A stretch of DNA of 64,000 nucleotides from Epiperipatus broadwayi (lineage: Eukaryota; Onychophora; Udeonychophora; Euonychophora; Peripatidae), in assembly GCA_028023455.1 (NCBI GenBank), contig JAQFVV010006543.1, positions 498,001 to 562,000 on the forward strand. Direction: 5' to 3'. The position numbers were made by a program, and so were the translations under genes. Below the pieces are notes generated by a model that searched no databases, was not told where the DNA came from, and saw nothing but the letters and a program-made list of their open reading frames with translations. Shown in pieces: positions 1 through 12,119 of the stretch; position 1 is the first letter of the stretch; every line of letters begins with the position of its first letter.

Positions 1-1680
1 AATTCTTAACGAGAAAACAGACTTTGTAATAAAAAAAAAGGAGAATAATGTAGAAGTTTATAAAATAGAACAAAAGGTAAAAAGGAATATGCACAGAACT
101 TCTAAAAAGAATCTGGGAATATAAAAGGAGCCAACAGATTTGAAAAGTGTCTTTTGTCTTGTTGTTCCAGAGAGTGTTGAGCAATTTGAAGTGCCTCATA
201 TTTTTTTTTATACAAAAAAAATATTAATAAAATGTGTCCACTTAGATACGAACTGAAATCGCTCACCATGAGTGAGTAGAACTCTATCGTTTGCCGACAC
301 TTTCTCTCGAGAAAAGTCACCTAGATCGTCATCTGGCTCTACCTAAATTTGATCGGAGATTTGGAAGAAGTGAAACTAAAAAAAACAACTACTGCGGACT
401 ACCCACTGACTGAATTGGACGTCGGAGGATCAATGACCTATTTAAATATCAACTTACCGGTAAGTTAATGGCCATAACTTTTACATAAAGTTTTATGAAT
501 AGAGAGTTGAATGAAATGTTATCCCATAATTTTTTTGGATCGAAAGATTTGCGAACTGAGAAGTGAACTAAACTGTTACCATGGAAAAATAAGACACCAA
601 CTAGTGATTACTTCAATATTTGAATCAAATTATTAAATTCATATGCACAATACTTTCCAATATTATAATTTTGTCTTAATCTTAAATATTAAATGTTTGA
701 CGGGCTAGAATAAATCTTTATTATTAGCTTAACTTTCATTGTACGTGTATAAAATTAATGTTATGATATTTAAGTTTTATATTTAGTTATTTAAATTCAA
801 ATTAGTATACAAATTACCTTTGCTAAATAGATTTATTTTTCTTAATTAAGTCAAAGGGGAATATCTTCTACTTAACAGGAATTTTAATCCAGATCGTATA
901 ATTATTACTTTACGAGTTACAATATGTTCGACGCAGGCTCAGTGGGTCTAACAATTCTGGCACCCTCATGTAGAAATTAAAAACTGATCCAGCTCACAAT
1001 TGTACTCGGTAATAATTCTAGGCCGAGCTGATCAGGAAAGGTAGTTATGTTTTTAGAATAATAATGAAACGTTCTTTTTTTTAAATAAAATAAATGAACA
1101 TTTATTTTTCTTTTACATAACTTGATCAACTCGCGCATTTATAATGCATATAGAGGCCTAGAAATACGGAAAACGTTACAATATATATACATCAAATAAA
1201 GTTTTTGAAAAGAAAAGAAGTGGTTTTAATTATAGAATTATATGACTATATGTACTGTATGTTTTTGAAAAAAAAAGAAAAAAAAAAAAGAAAAAAAAGG
1301 ATTGTCGTGATTAGAAACAAAAGTAAATGGATTTCTATTATAGTTATATGCATACACAGTGTGTACCATGAAAAAGAGTTGGTTCTCTCTTCGAGCAGTG
1401 TGCACTGCCATCTATGAATGATCACATGACTTCTACAGCAAAATAATTCAGCTGCAGCATATCTAGATTACAAATTATGATATGAAATAAATCCGTGTGT
1501 TTGTACATGTGCATATTGAGTTCTATGCTCTTACCATCATAAAATCTTTTAAACAGATTTGAACATCTTCATGACACATAATTTAAATCTTTTTAAATGC
1601 TTCTATAGCAGTTGTGCTCAATGAAAACAAAATTCAATGTGTCATATCTGGCCTTGCATTTAGAAGTGAACTATTCCAGA
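1..1680. other. AT-rich non-coding DNA
   Basis: I see no gene or bounded element. The stretch has long A and T runs (for example the A-rich tract near 1267-1298) and only short chance ORFs. The short ORFs at 102-320 and 1205-1417 have low-complexity translations and no recognisable motif. Confidence 0.6.
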
Positions 1681-1804
1681 CTCCTTACCTGATTGCCTAG
1701 CACCCAGTTGTGATCCAAAGGGATTAAATCCTTCACTGGGATTCACGCACCAAATTTGCATGTTTCCAGTAAGGTAGTAGATCTGACATTAAATAGTCAG
1801 TCTT

Positions 1805-2122
1805 TTGGAGGCAAGGCAGAGAGTGAGAGTGAGAGAGAACAATTCCTTCTGTCAACTTGAACGACTGGACGTGCTCTTGAATAAACCCTCTGCCATCAGC
1901 AAGGGTAGTCTCTACTCATTATCGCAATGTCCAGGCAAGTCCAATTACAAACTGGAAACTGCTACATCTGCACTCAACTCGAGGCAAACTAAATACATAG
2001 CTAGAAGAGTCTTACCAGAGCTCATGAGGCAGGCTAATCATTTAGCTGGAAGTGAGTTCCGTATTCGGCATGACTACCTCAGCAATAACTTGTATAAACC
2101 ATATGCGTATATTATTGTTTAA
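1805..2122 (+). CDS. orphan 105-codon ORF, function unknown
   Basis: An ATG-to-TAA frame of 105 codons lies in a locally GC-richer patch (about 1680-2110) that stands out from its surroundings. The translation is mixed in composition rather than low-complexity, with a basic stretch (AARRVLPELMRQ-like, residues about 65-76) and no signal peptide or membrane segment. I do not recognise a family. It could be an exon of a host gene, a fragment of a mobile-element protein, or a chance ORF. The GA-rich stretch near 1820-1840 overlaps its start and makes the N-terminus doubtful. A family-B insertion begins 55 bases downstream. Confidence 0.2.
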   Translation: MEARQRVRVRENNSFCQLERLDVLLNKPSAISKGSLYSLSQCPGKSNYKLETATSALNSRQTKYIARRVLPELMRQANHLAGSEFRIRHDYLSNNLYKPYAYIIV

Positions 2123-2176
2123 CTAACAAGTGTGTATATCTTTTAGTACTAATAAATTTTACATATTAATTGTTGA

Positions 2177-3087
2177 TATTTGAAAACCAGGCCCTCTTCA
2201 CAAACCTGGAGCTTAATTGTAAATATAAGGATTTGAACTCAGACTTTCAAGCACCCTTCTACTATCCACATTATCTCAAACAACTGATACACATGACCGC
2301 ACACATGTAGAAAAGATAAATAATCACCAATATACGTATTTCATGCTAAACCAGCATTAATTAGTTGATCCAGATTACCATCTCCCACACATATATATAT
2401 AACCAGTGCTCAGTTTATATTAAGATAGCAAATCCTCACACTTTAATGGACAGGCTTCAATCTACTCAAATCTCCAACTTTTCATCCATCCATATCATTG
2501 AAAATCTGATGATGGAAAGTGCAAATCCCATGCCAATACCAACATTATTGCCACACCCATGTTGATCTGAAGTCACTCTGACCCCTCATGTATAGGACCT
2601 TATCCATTTACATACATAGAAGAGGGATGGGCAAGATACAAGCTTGATATGTAAATATTTGAAAACCAGGCACTCTTCACAAACCTGGAGCTATGTATGT
2701 AAATGGATAAGGTCCTTACATGAGGGGTCAGAGTGACTTTGAGGTCAACATGGGTATGGCAATAATGTTGGCATCAGCATGGGATTTGGGCTTTCCATCA
2801 TCAGATTTTCAATGATATGGATGGCTGAAAAGTTGGAGATTTGAGTAGATTGAAGTCTGCCCGTTAAAGTGTGAGGATTCGCTATCTTAATATAAACTGA
2901 GCACTTGTTATACATGTGTGTAGGAGGTGCTAATCTGGACCAACTGATGAATGCTGGTTTAGCATGATATACATATATGGTGATTATTTATCTTTTCTAC
3001 ATGTGTGTGGTACATGTGTATCAGTTGTAGAGATAGGGTGAATAGTTGGTGGGTGCTTGAAAGTCTGAGTTCAAATCTCCTAAATTT
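2177..3087. mobile_element. hammerhead family B insertion, inverted dimer, copy 1
   Basis: The insertion is bounded by a perfect 14-bp target-site duplication, ATATTAATTGTTGA, at 2163-2176 and 3088-3101. Inside, a minus-oriented unit (about 2177-2640) is followed by a plus-oriented unit (about 2690-3087), so most of it folds back on itself. The same unit occurs near 3.6, 9.9 and 47.2 kb. The minus unit carries a decayed hammerhead core near 2312-2370 (CTAATTA in place of CTGATGA). The plus unit keeps CTGATGA at 2944-2950 and a 5-bp stem II, but GAAA has become GATA (2966-2969). Both ribozymes are therefore probably dead. A TSD of this length indicates target-primed retroposition rather than cut-and-paste transposition. 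Confidence 0.8.
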
Positions 3088-3559
3088 ATATTAATTGTTG
3101 AGTAGTTGTTCTTTTTATGTCTGTTGGTTTGGAATCAACCTGTAAGCTTAACCAAACACAACACAATGTTATCACATTGTTCTATTATGTGTTAATGTAC
3201 AAATCATATTCATGTTTTATATCATAATTCTTGATCCAGACATGGTAGAACTTTAACTTTTGGAGGTGACACATAATGCATGGATTGATTTATAGGTAGC
3301 ACTACAAGTAGCTTGGAAAAAAAACTAGACACATTTTTACTGCATTGTATTGGATTATTTTTATCTATGGTTTCAAGTATATGCCAGAAAGTTTAGATTA
3401 AAAAATTAATAAATATGTGGGTGGGAGCAGGACTACTGAATTGTTTATAAAGCAGATGTAATTCGCTTATTTTAAATTTCTATTAGTTTCGTAATATTCA
3501 AGTGATAGTAATTTTATCATTATAAAATTTTTGCATTAACCAATTTGCCATCTTCCATA

Positions 3560-4150
3560 ATTGTGAATTTTAATAACTGAAATACAGGCATATTATATAA
3601 CAATATCAATATATGTAATATATAGAGTATATGAGCACAGACTTTCACAGCATCCACCATCCATCACGTTATCTCACCCATATCACTGATACACTTGAAC
3701 ACATATATGTCGAAAAGATAAATAATCACCAAAATATGTATTTCATGCTAAGCCAGCAATTAACAGTTGGTCTAGTTATCATCTCTACACCTATAAACAA
3801 TAAGTGCTCAGATGCATATTAAGATAGCCAATCTTCATACGTTAATGGACAGGCTTCAATCCACTGCGCACTCCAACTCTTCAACCGTCCATCCAATTGA
3901 AAATTCTAATGATGGAATGTTCAAAGGTCACCCTGAGGCCGAGATTCTTGTCACACCTATGTTGACCTAAAGTCAATCTAACCCCTCATGTACAGGACAT
4001 AATTCATTTAATACATATTCAAGGGATGGGCATAAAATACGTATATTGGTGATTATTTATCTTTTCAACATATGTGTTCAAGTGTATCAGTATGAGATAG
4101 AGTGGTGAGGGGTCGGTGCTGTGAAAGTCTATGCTCATATACCCTATAGT
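3560..4150. mobile_element. hammerhead family B insertion, inverted, copy 2
   Basis: This is the same unit as at 2177-3087, again minus then plus. The two ends are inverted copies of each other: the segment near 3625-3660 matches the reverse complement of 4095-4140. The minus part carries a decayed core (CTGTTAA) near 3714-3775. The plus part resumes inside the ribozyme, just before its predicted cleavage point, at about 4035. I found no clean target-site duplication, so the ends are approximate. Confidence 0.65.
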
Positions 4151-4934
4151 TGTGCATTATGTATTATTAAAAGATTTGATATATTGATGGATTTTGATTT
4201 AGGAAAAATTTTTCTCTGCTTTTTTTTTTTTATTAATAATGAAGTTAGCAAAAATTGAAATAATTATAATGAATATTCATTGCGCTTTCTTATTTAAAAT
4301 GATTAATCAGCTACTTAACATGCTTTTAGAAATATAAGTAGGTATTTACGCATATGTTTATTTTCTCGATGATAATGATTGTTGCCAAAACCTCAAACCC
4401 GATATTATAATGCACAGAATAATAAATATTGTTTTAAATATATGTTTCTGTTTTTTAAAAAAATGCTTTGTGGATATGTACCTGTGAAGATAAATATTTA
4501 GATAAGCCTTTATTTTACATCTGAAAATAACTAAATTGATTTTTTACAAAGGTTTTTAATTATTTTTTTTTTTACCTAAATCGTAATTTTAATCATTTAA
4601 ATTATTTATTCCCTGTTTAAAAATGAATAATGCAAAATTTTAAGAAATATCAAAATTGCAAATATATATAAAAATATACATTAGGATGCTTTTAATCTTA
4701 GTCGATGTAAGCTTGTATTTACTGCCATCTTTTAAAAAATTCTTGAACTATTTTTAGATTCTTAGCTTTAACTTTAAATTTTTTACAACACAAAGATAGA
4801 AGGATATTTTTCATATTTTTTTTTTTTTAAAGACATCACATATAAAGAGTAAAAAGTATAACAGAATTTCGGGCTATAATAATATATAGAAGGTGAAGTG
4901 TTTTGTTGTTTTTTTTTGTCATATATCCCTTGTC
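4151..4934. other. AT-rich non-coding DNA
   Basis: A and T runs with no ORF above 60 codons and no repeat I can bound. Confidence 0.6.
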
Positions 4935-5032
4935 AAGCGTTGTTAGCCGAGAGGTTTTCGCAGCTGCCTTGCAAGCAAGTAGTTGGTTGCAGACGGTTGT
5001 GGGTTCGCGTTCCGGCCGATTCTATGACATAT
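4935..5032 (+). repeat. tRNA-derived SINE
   Basis: The stretch has an RNA polymerase III A-box match (TTAGCCGAGAGG, 4943-4954), a short anticodon-like stem-loop and a B-box-like GGTTCGCGTTCC (5002-5013). It ends in the segment CCGATTCTATGACAT, which is shared with the SINEs at 33.5 and 34.1 kb. The tRNA fold is imperfect and continues into non-tRNA sequence, so this is a SINE and not a tRNA gene. A 7-bp ATATCCC on both sides may be what is left of its target-site duplication. The short ORF crossing it (4898-5092) is incidental. Confidence 0.65.
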
Positions 5033-5825
5033 AAGAAGAAATATATACAGATATCCCCTAACCCTTTCAAAGAAAAAGTCTTTATTAGATAATTGAGATA
5101 AGTTCTCTTAAGCTTTTTTCTTTTTTTTTAATTTACACTGGATAAAAATAAAAAGCAGCGAGTTTTTTACCGTTTCTGGAGCAGAGTGTAATGTTTTATT
5201 GTTCTGAAGTAATTAAAAATAGCTGATTGCTGATTTAATTTAATTATAGAAGAGATTTACGAAATGAAATATATAATATTATTATTATAGAGATAACAGT
5301 TATCCTCGAAAGATCATCTACATGAATTAGTATATTCTATGATAAAAAGAGGACCTAACAGGCAGTAATGATACATTTTTTGATTAGTAGGAAAAATCTT
5401 CTCATATATATTTAGTTAGACCAGGAGTCGACAAACTTTTTAACAAGAATCGCAGCCATCTCAATTAAAAATCAGCAAGAAAAAGATCATGAAAAATACG
5501 AATTTCTGAATGGATGTGCATATATTTTAACATTTATTTTAGTAATAGAACATAATTAGAATCGTTATACTTTGACAGTTTGATTTACTCATAAATCTCT
5601 AATAATCATCATATACAATACTGACTATTCTGTAATAAGGGTAAATTCAAAAGACAATAATAATGCATATTTTTTTCTCCCCTAGAGACATCAAAATATT
5701 GGATCAAAGAACCACATTTGACTCGCAAGCCAAAGGAAATATCAACAGATAAAGAAGTAAATCAACCATTTTTCTAAAGACTTTTTAGATTGAAAGATAT
5801 ATACTACTTAACATACTTTCATTAT
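5033..5825. other. AT-rich non-coding DNA
   Basis: No gene, no bounded repeat and no long ORF seen. Confidence 0.55.
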
Positions 5826-6960
5826 GCAATACGATGTGTTAGGGCTTCTCCTTAATTAAAGTCAGGAATCTCTCAGCCACTACGCCCAGAAAAACCTGTT
5901 AGTCAGCTGACCTTCCTTTTCCATTTCCCGCCCTAAGTTTTTCCCATATTCTTCTCTATCATGCTTCGTCCCATTTCCACAATATTATTTTTGTCCACTC
6001 TATGGTCTTTATATCTAGATTCTCCTGATCTTTTTCCAAAACCAGCATAAAAATCTCGAACCCACTTTCTACATAATCACTTTGTTTATATTTATTCTCC
6101 CACAACTTCATTATTTATATTTTTCTGCTTGTGCGCATTTACATTCAATTAACAAATGCCTAATATTTTCTTTGCTTTTCTTACATAACTTGCAGACTAA
6201 ATCAACCACATTTCTTCATTTATGTATATATTTACTTCTTGGTAATGATCCTGTTCGAACCTTAAACATTAAACTATTTTTCTGGCTATTATCATAAATT
6301 AACTCACACCCAATATTCTGTTTACTTCTATATATATTTAAATTCTTTTTATTTTCCATACTAGTTCTACATCTTTCCAACTTCCTATTTTTTATTAATG
6401 CATCTATTCTTCTATCTTATTCCCATAATAACACTCATCCATTCTACTAGCACAATCATCCCACCTTTTGTATAAGTATATCGATATAAAGTCTTTATCC
6501 AAATCTTCTGCATACCATAATTCCTTTCTCACCCATCTTGTTGACTGTCCTTTACTCATAACCCAATTAAATGTTATTGTGGCTATTCCTTTATTATCCA
6601 TAAATTGCAATCTACCAAACATTTTTATTTTGCTTTTTGCATCTCTCATATAAAAACTTGACAATCCCATTTCTCTTGAATTGTCTCCTTTGTAGTCCAC
6701 ACTTCTGCATCTAATGCATGTTTTCCTACTTCTCTATGTACTTTTTAAGTAGTCTAATACTGTTTTACTAACACAATGCATCATTATCATATGTTAGCCC
6801 TGCTACTGCCATTCCTTCCATACAATTGTAGCTACATCATATTTATTATATGGAAACATTATTAATTTCTTTATCAGTTCCTTTCTTTTCTTTGCTTCAT
6901 TTATCAATTTTTTCTTCCATTCATGCAAGCAATTTCTCTGATTATTTTACTAATTGTAAC
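5826..6960 (-). pseudogene. non-LTR retrotransposon (LINE) 3' relic
   Basis: Read on the minus strand this is a decayed copy of the LINE also present at 8467-9770 and 34460-34978. A 98-codon open frame survives at 6404-6700, including the segment MKMFGRLQFMDNKGIATI-like that the 8.5-kb copy also encodes. The 3' end, near 5826, matches the other copies up to their TCACA-type tail, of which a single unit survives here. Upstream parts are interrupted by stops and shifts. By family knowledge this is the region between the reverse transcriptase and the C-terminal Cys-His motif. It is 5'-truncated, as is usual for LINEs. Confidence 0.6.
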
Positions 6961-7131
6961 AAAAAAGCCAACAGATCCCTTATTTAGATGTTTCCTTATT
7001 TCCAGAAAAACATGATTTTCCTTCATCAAAAAGTCTAGCAATTGCTCTATAATAAAAAACAAATCACATTTGTATTATCTTGATATATTCAATTTTTTGC
7101 TCATGATAATACATACAATAATTTAAAGATG

Positions 7132-7275
7132 TAGTATAAATATAATTTGTCCAAACTTCAAACACTTTTTAGCAAAACTCTTTATTTGTACATACACAGA
7201 CACCTATGTTTCGACTGACCTGCAGAGTTTTGCTAAAAAGGGTTTGAAGTTTGGACAAATTATATTTATAGGATA
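7132..7275. repeat. short near-perfect inverted repeat
   Basis: Arms of about 50 bp (7132-7183 and 7223-7275) are close to perfect complements around a GC-richer loop. On the minus strand the loop contains GTCGAAACATAGGTGTC, which looks like the 3' half of a hammerhead (GAAA, a 3-bp stem III and a GTC). The CTGANGA half is not recognisable. It may be a stub of the inverted hammerhead-type insertions described elsewhere. No target-site duplication was found. Confidence 0.5.
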
Positions 7276-8140
7276 TTATGGCAAACATAAAGAAAAATGT
7301 GATTTTGGTAATATTTGAAAGATGTGCGATACAAGATTGCTTGCAGTCTTCTTCTAAAAGAATTCAAATGAAGCCAGATTTTAATAGTTTTTTTTTCTAA
7401 TGGCACTTCCACATCCTCCCTCTTTCATAGCAGCAATCTCCATGGCAAATTCTACCACAACCAGTCTAGAATCTAAAAAAATTACTATTGCAAACCTTCT
7501 CCAAGTTCTCCATTATTTTATTTTTTTGATTCTATTTTTAGCATAAATATTATCTTTTACTGATTGGTTGATGTTCTTCTTAAACTTTCTGATAAGACCA
7601 AAGGATATATAAATAATAAATAATGAAATTTTTTTCATGTAATCCAGATTTAATCATAGATTTTATCAATTTAGATAGTCTAACATCGGTAATATATTTT
7701 AATTATTATTTATTATAATTATTTATAATAAAAAAAAATTAAAAATCTGTGACTTCCAGATCATAAAATTTGTCTATCACAGAAAAAAAAATACTGTTCA
7801 TCATAACTGCTGATGTCCATCTGGTAGAAATGCATTGGTTGCACAGTCTATAAAGCTGGTTCTGCCTGTAACTATATATAAAAAGGTAAACAATTATTTG
7901 GTACTGATATAGTATGTTCTTAATGCCATTTTGAATTTTAAAACTTACCCGAAACCCCCGCTGACACATTCAGCAATAAATGACATCGATTATCAACACA
8001 TGGTTTCAAAAAATGGCAGTTATAAAATCGCAAATTTCATCATGAAATTATCAGATATATAATATAATTGTGATTATATGAGACTTTACTTTTAAAAAAA
8101 TTCAAATCTTTAAGATATTAATTTACTGAAACTAGTTTAA
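7276..8140. other. AT-rich non-coding DNA
   Basis: No gene recognised. A segment near 7335-7480 resembles 52250-52400 in parts, so it is probably an old interspersed repeat. The ORF at 7739-7969 (minus) has no recognisable features. Confidence 0.5.
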
Positions 8141-8466
8141 ATCTGAGGGTTGTTCTTTTTTTCTTTCTTGTGTTTGGCTATTGTTTGTGAAGGCCAAAAA
8201 AAAAAAATATGAGTTAATGATTTATACTATAATTAAAAAATATTTGATTTTAGCAGTAAACATGAATAAAAAAACATTAAACTTATTCAAATATTTAATT
8301 ATAACAATAAATAACTTAATAATTTAGTTTGCATAATATATGATAAAACCATAGAAGCTTTCTACTCTAGTACCATCTACATAAAAAAATCTAGGGATAG
8401 GATCTTAAATGTTAAAATCATAACTAATTAATTAAACTTACTACATATGGCACTAGAGTGCCTCTC

Positions 8467-9770
8467 ATTTTATTTGCAGATGATGTCTTTTTTGTGCACA
8501 GAAAGTAGGGAAGATATAGAAGTTATATTGAAGACATACACAAGGGTGATTAAAGAGATGGGAGATTAAATTTAGTGAAGAAAAATCCAAAGTAATGATG
8601 ATTAATACTGGGAAAAGAGAAGAGAAAGAATTTTTATTGGGGCATATAAAGTTGTGTAATGAATAAGTATAATTATTTGGAAATCATCTTAGTTAATCAG
8701 AGAAATTGCTTGGATGAATGGGAGAAAATTTGATAAATGAAGTAGAGAAAAGAAAGGGACTGATAAAGAAATTAAGTGTTTTCATATAATAAATATGATA
8801 TAGCTAGAATTGTATGGAAAGGGAATGGCAATATCAGAGTTAACATATGGTAATGATGCATTATGTGTTAGTAAAGGGGTGTAAAGAGAAGGAAAATGTG
8901 TTATATGCAGGTGTGCAGATGGCAAAGGAGGAAATTCAAGAAGAAATGGGATGGTCAAGATTTTATACAAGAGATGCAAAAAGCAAAATGAAAATGCTTT
9001 GTAGATTGCAATTTATGGATAATAAGAGAATAGTCAAAATAGTATTTAATTTTGTTATGAGTAGAGTACAGGCAACAGATGAGTGAAAAAATAGTACATT
9101 ATGCAAAATATTTGGATAAAATATTTATGTCAGCATAGTGATGATTCTGTTAGGAAAATTGATGAGTGTTATAGTGGAAAGGAATAGGATAGAAAAATAA
9201 AAAATGGGAAGTTGGAGAGATGGAGAACTAGTATGAAGAGCAAAAAGAGTTTAAATATATAGAAGTAAACAGAATATTATGTACAAGTTAATTTATGCAA
9301 ATAGCAAGGAAAGTAGTTTACTGTTTAAGGCTTGAACAGGACCTTTATCAATAAGGGAATGTACACATAAATGGAAAAATATAGGTGATTTAGTCTGCAA
9401 ATTGTGTAAGGAAGGTATAGAAAATATTGGTCATTTGTTAATTAAATGTAAGTGCCTGCAAGAAGAAAGGGTACAAATAATTAAGTTGTGGAAGAATAAA
9501 TGTAAACAAAGTGATTATTCATAAAGTAAGTTCTTCGTTTTTATGCTGGGTTTGTGAGAAGATAAGGGGGATTTAGATATAACAGCAATGGAGTTGATAA
9601 AGATTATGCTGTGGAAATGGGAGGGAGCAGGATAGAGAAGAATATGAGAAAAACTTAGGGTGATGAATGAAAAGGTAAGATGGCTAAAAGGTTTCTCTTG
9701 GCATAGTGACTGATAGATTCGTGACTCTGAGAAAGGAGAAGCTATAGTGCATCACATCACATCATATAAT
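8467..9770 (+). pseudogene. LINE relic, reverse transcriptase to 3' tail
   Basis: The relic starts inside the reverse transcriptase: codons at 8473-8484 read FADD within an ILFADDVFF-like context, which is the catalytic YxDD-type motif of this enzyme. Downstream, in several frames broken by stops and shifts, come a conserved MKMLCRLQFMDNKR-like segment (about 8985-9030) and a C-terminal Cys-His motif (C-x2-C-x8-H-x4-C, about 9395-9450). The 3' end carries the short tandem tail TCACATCACATC near 9750. It would have copied its own RNA by target-primed reverse transcription. The copy is 5'-truncated and non-functional. I cannot name the clade. Confidence 0.75.
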
Positions 9771-9859
9771 TTCTTGAGTTTATCTAATAAATTTGCCCTT
9801 TAAAATTAAAGTATAAATCATGAGTTAAAAAATTTAGAAATTTCATATTTAAAGAATAA

Positions 9860-10511
9860 CTGAAACACAGGCTTGTTATATACCTGTGGCTATATATATG
9901 TAATATAGGGTATATGAGCACAGACTTTCACACCACCCACCTCTCTCCACTCTATCTAATAACAATGATACAGATAGAGTGGAGAGAGGTGGGTGGTGTG
10001 AAAGTCTGTGCTCATATACCCTATATTACATATATATAGCCACAGGTATATAACAAGCCTGTGTTTCAGTTATTACATTATAGAGATGTCTGCCCATCCT
10101 TGCATATGTATTAAATGGATTATGTCCTGTACATGTGGGGTTCAGATTGACCTTAGGTCAACATGGGTGTGACAATAATCTCAGCCTCAGGGTGGCCTTT
10201 GAGCATTCCATCATCAGATTTTCAATTGGATGGACGTTTGAGGAGTTGGAGTGTGGAGTGGATTGAAGCCTGTCCATTAAACTATGAGGATAGTCTATCT
10301 TAATATATATCTGAGCACTTATACTATATATATATATATGTGTGTAAAGATGATAGTCTGGACCAACTGATGATTGCTGGTTTAGCATGAAATACGTATA
10401 TTGGTGATTATTTATCTTTTCAGCATATATGTGTTTAGGTGTATCAGTGTTATTAGATAGAGTGGAGAGAGGTGGGTGGTGTGAAAGTCTGTGCTCACAT
10501 ACCCTATATTA
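9860..10511. mobile_element. hammerhead family B insertion, copy 3
   Basis: A perfect 16-bp target-site duplication, CATATTTAAAGAATAA, flanks it at 9844-9859 and 10512-10527. The left ~110 bp is an almost perfect inverted copy of 9971-10075. That right arm is the 3' end of one unit running directly into a second unit. The same 3' segment recurs at 9973 and 10456, giving a tandem period of 483 nt. The insertion interrupts the duplicated block around it, which is continuous in the other copy at 35.0-35.1 kb. It contains the best family-B ribozyme (10346-10419). Confidence 0.85.
10346..10419 (+). ncRNA. candidate hammerhead ribozyme, family B (intact core)
   Basis: The conserved core is complete: CTGATGA at 10367-10373 and GAAA at 10389-10392. 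Stem I is ACCAA (10362-10366) with TTGGT (10401-10405), then an internal loop, then AAAGAT (10346-10351) with ATCTTT (10414-10419). Stem II is TGCT/AGCA (10375-10378 and 10384-10387) around GGTTT. Stem III is three A-U/U-A pairs (10392-10394 with 10397-10399) around CG. The predicted cleavage follows A10400, a UA site that is permitted but less common than GUC. The very short stem III is typical of hammerheads in Penelope-like elements and animal retrozymes. Self-cleavage is inferred from fold and core only. Confidence 0.7.
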
Positions 10512-12119
10512 CATATTTAAAGAATAATATTTATGTATAATTATATAATCAGATTCAAAAGATTTGTGATTTTTAAAATACTTAGAAATTAAACTTAATG
10601 ATAATTTAATACTTCGACTTTTTCTGAAGCAGAAGATACAATTCAGAGAAGCATCTAACATCACTTGAATTCATCTTACATAAAAGAAGTGTAGTAAATA
10701 ACTTGAATTTTTAAATAATCATATCTGCAACAATATTGATTAAAATTTTAAATATATTTCTATAATACAAATTTCACAACATTTATTTTACCCCAAAGAG
10801 CAACTGCTAAACTTTGGTATAAGTCATATTTAGATGATGATTAACTTGGATGTAAACAAAATAGTTTGTTGATTTAATTTATTAAAAAGACACAAAATAT
10901 ATAATATAATGCGTAATATAAAAAATATTATTAGTAATATTGAAATATCACTAAATCTTCAAGATAATTTATATGAATTGGCATATAAAATTGACAATCT
11001 ATCATGATATATTTTTTAGGATATGAAATTTCTGTGATGTGTTTTATTGTACTCAGAAAAAAAAATATTTGCAAAGGAAAACAGCAATTTAGTTAAAAAA
11101 AATAGCCATTGCTTACATCAGAGCTTTCCCAAGTGAGGTTCGCAACCTCAGTTGCGTAACAAAATTTGGGGATTGCAGAAATTTTAGAAAAACTAAAAAA
11201 TTTCTGGATGTGCATTGACCGAAAATTAATTCAAAACTAATCTGGAAACTCTTCACGTATAGTATGTCTGTGAGTTTATAATAGCAACTCACCAACTATG
11301 ATTCATCAACTTACCCCCACTATTTGATCTATGGATTCTGCTACTGCCTCTGCTTGCACAGTTGAGATTACTGCATCTCCTGAATTATAGTAATTTATCA
11401 TAAAATTGATCTTCTGTTATTGGTTGACAAGTAAGTATAAAATTAACAGTCCCTATCAACTTTGTGCCCATATGAAATGCTTTCTTTCATGAATTATTTG
11501 TTTGTGAGCAGAAACAATAATCAGAAGGTTAAAAATTGGCTCTTTTCAAACAAATTTAATTTCATAAATCGAAGCCAGTATTTATTCCAAAAAAAAAATA
11601 AATCGCATGTGTGTTTTATAGATAAATATGGTTTCTATACAATACTAAAGGTAAAAAAAATATGTATTTCTAATCATGTCAATGTTCTTTCCTTTTTATT
11701 TTAATTATATTAAGTTTCCAAACATAAATAATAACTAAAAAATTTTCAAGTGAAAACCTTAATTAATTGCGAGGGTGCTTCTTTTTCCAAAATTAAGTTT
11801 GTTTATTTAAAAAAGTCCTTGAGATGACTTAGCCTGAAAATTTTAAAGAAATTAATTTATACATATTCAAAAAAAATTTTAATCTTGAAAATTTCTAAGG
11901 TAGGGATATGAGTAAAACTAATTTAATTTTAAAAAACACTAATAATTATGATGATTTTTATATATATTATTTTATTTTTAATTATGATATTTATATTTTA
12001 AGAAAAAATATTTTTTGTTATAGATAAGTGGCTAAATTTAAACCAAAAGGATAAAAATTGTGATGACCCGGCAACAAATTCTTCATTAGCAGGTCACAAT
12101 ACTAGGGACTTAACTCGAA

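Larger units (their letters stand above)
8150..11050 (+). repeat. old duplicated block, copy 1 (partner at 33.7-35.5 kb)
   Basis: Sequence on both sides of the LINE relic (about 8150-8460 and 9770-11000) aligns in the same order and orientation with 33730-34450 and 34980-35460, at perhaps 70-75% identity. Both copies hold a piece of the same LINE at the same position, right after a shared GGCACTAGAGT. Copy 1 also received the family-B insertion at 9860-10511. This is either a large unnamed repeat or a segmental duplication. Ends are approximate. Confidence 0.55.

Noticed and set aside
2511-2530. CTGATGATGGAAAG in family B as a second ribozyme core
   Set aside because: No GAAA-plus-cleavage segment or stem I follows. 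The convincing core of this family lies elsewhere in the unit.
4935-5032. possible tRNA gene
   Set aside because: A and B boxes are present but the cloverleaf is imperfect. It shares a non-tRNA tail with other SINEs.
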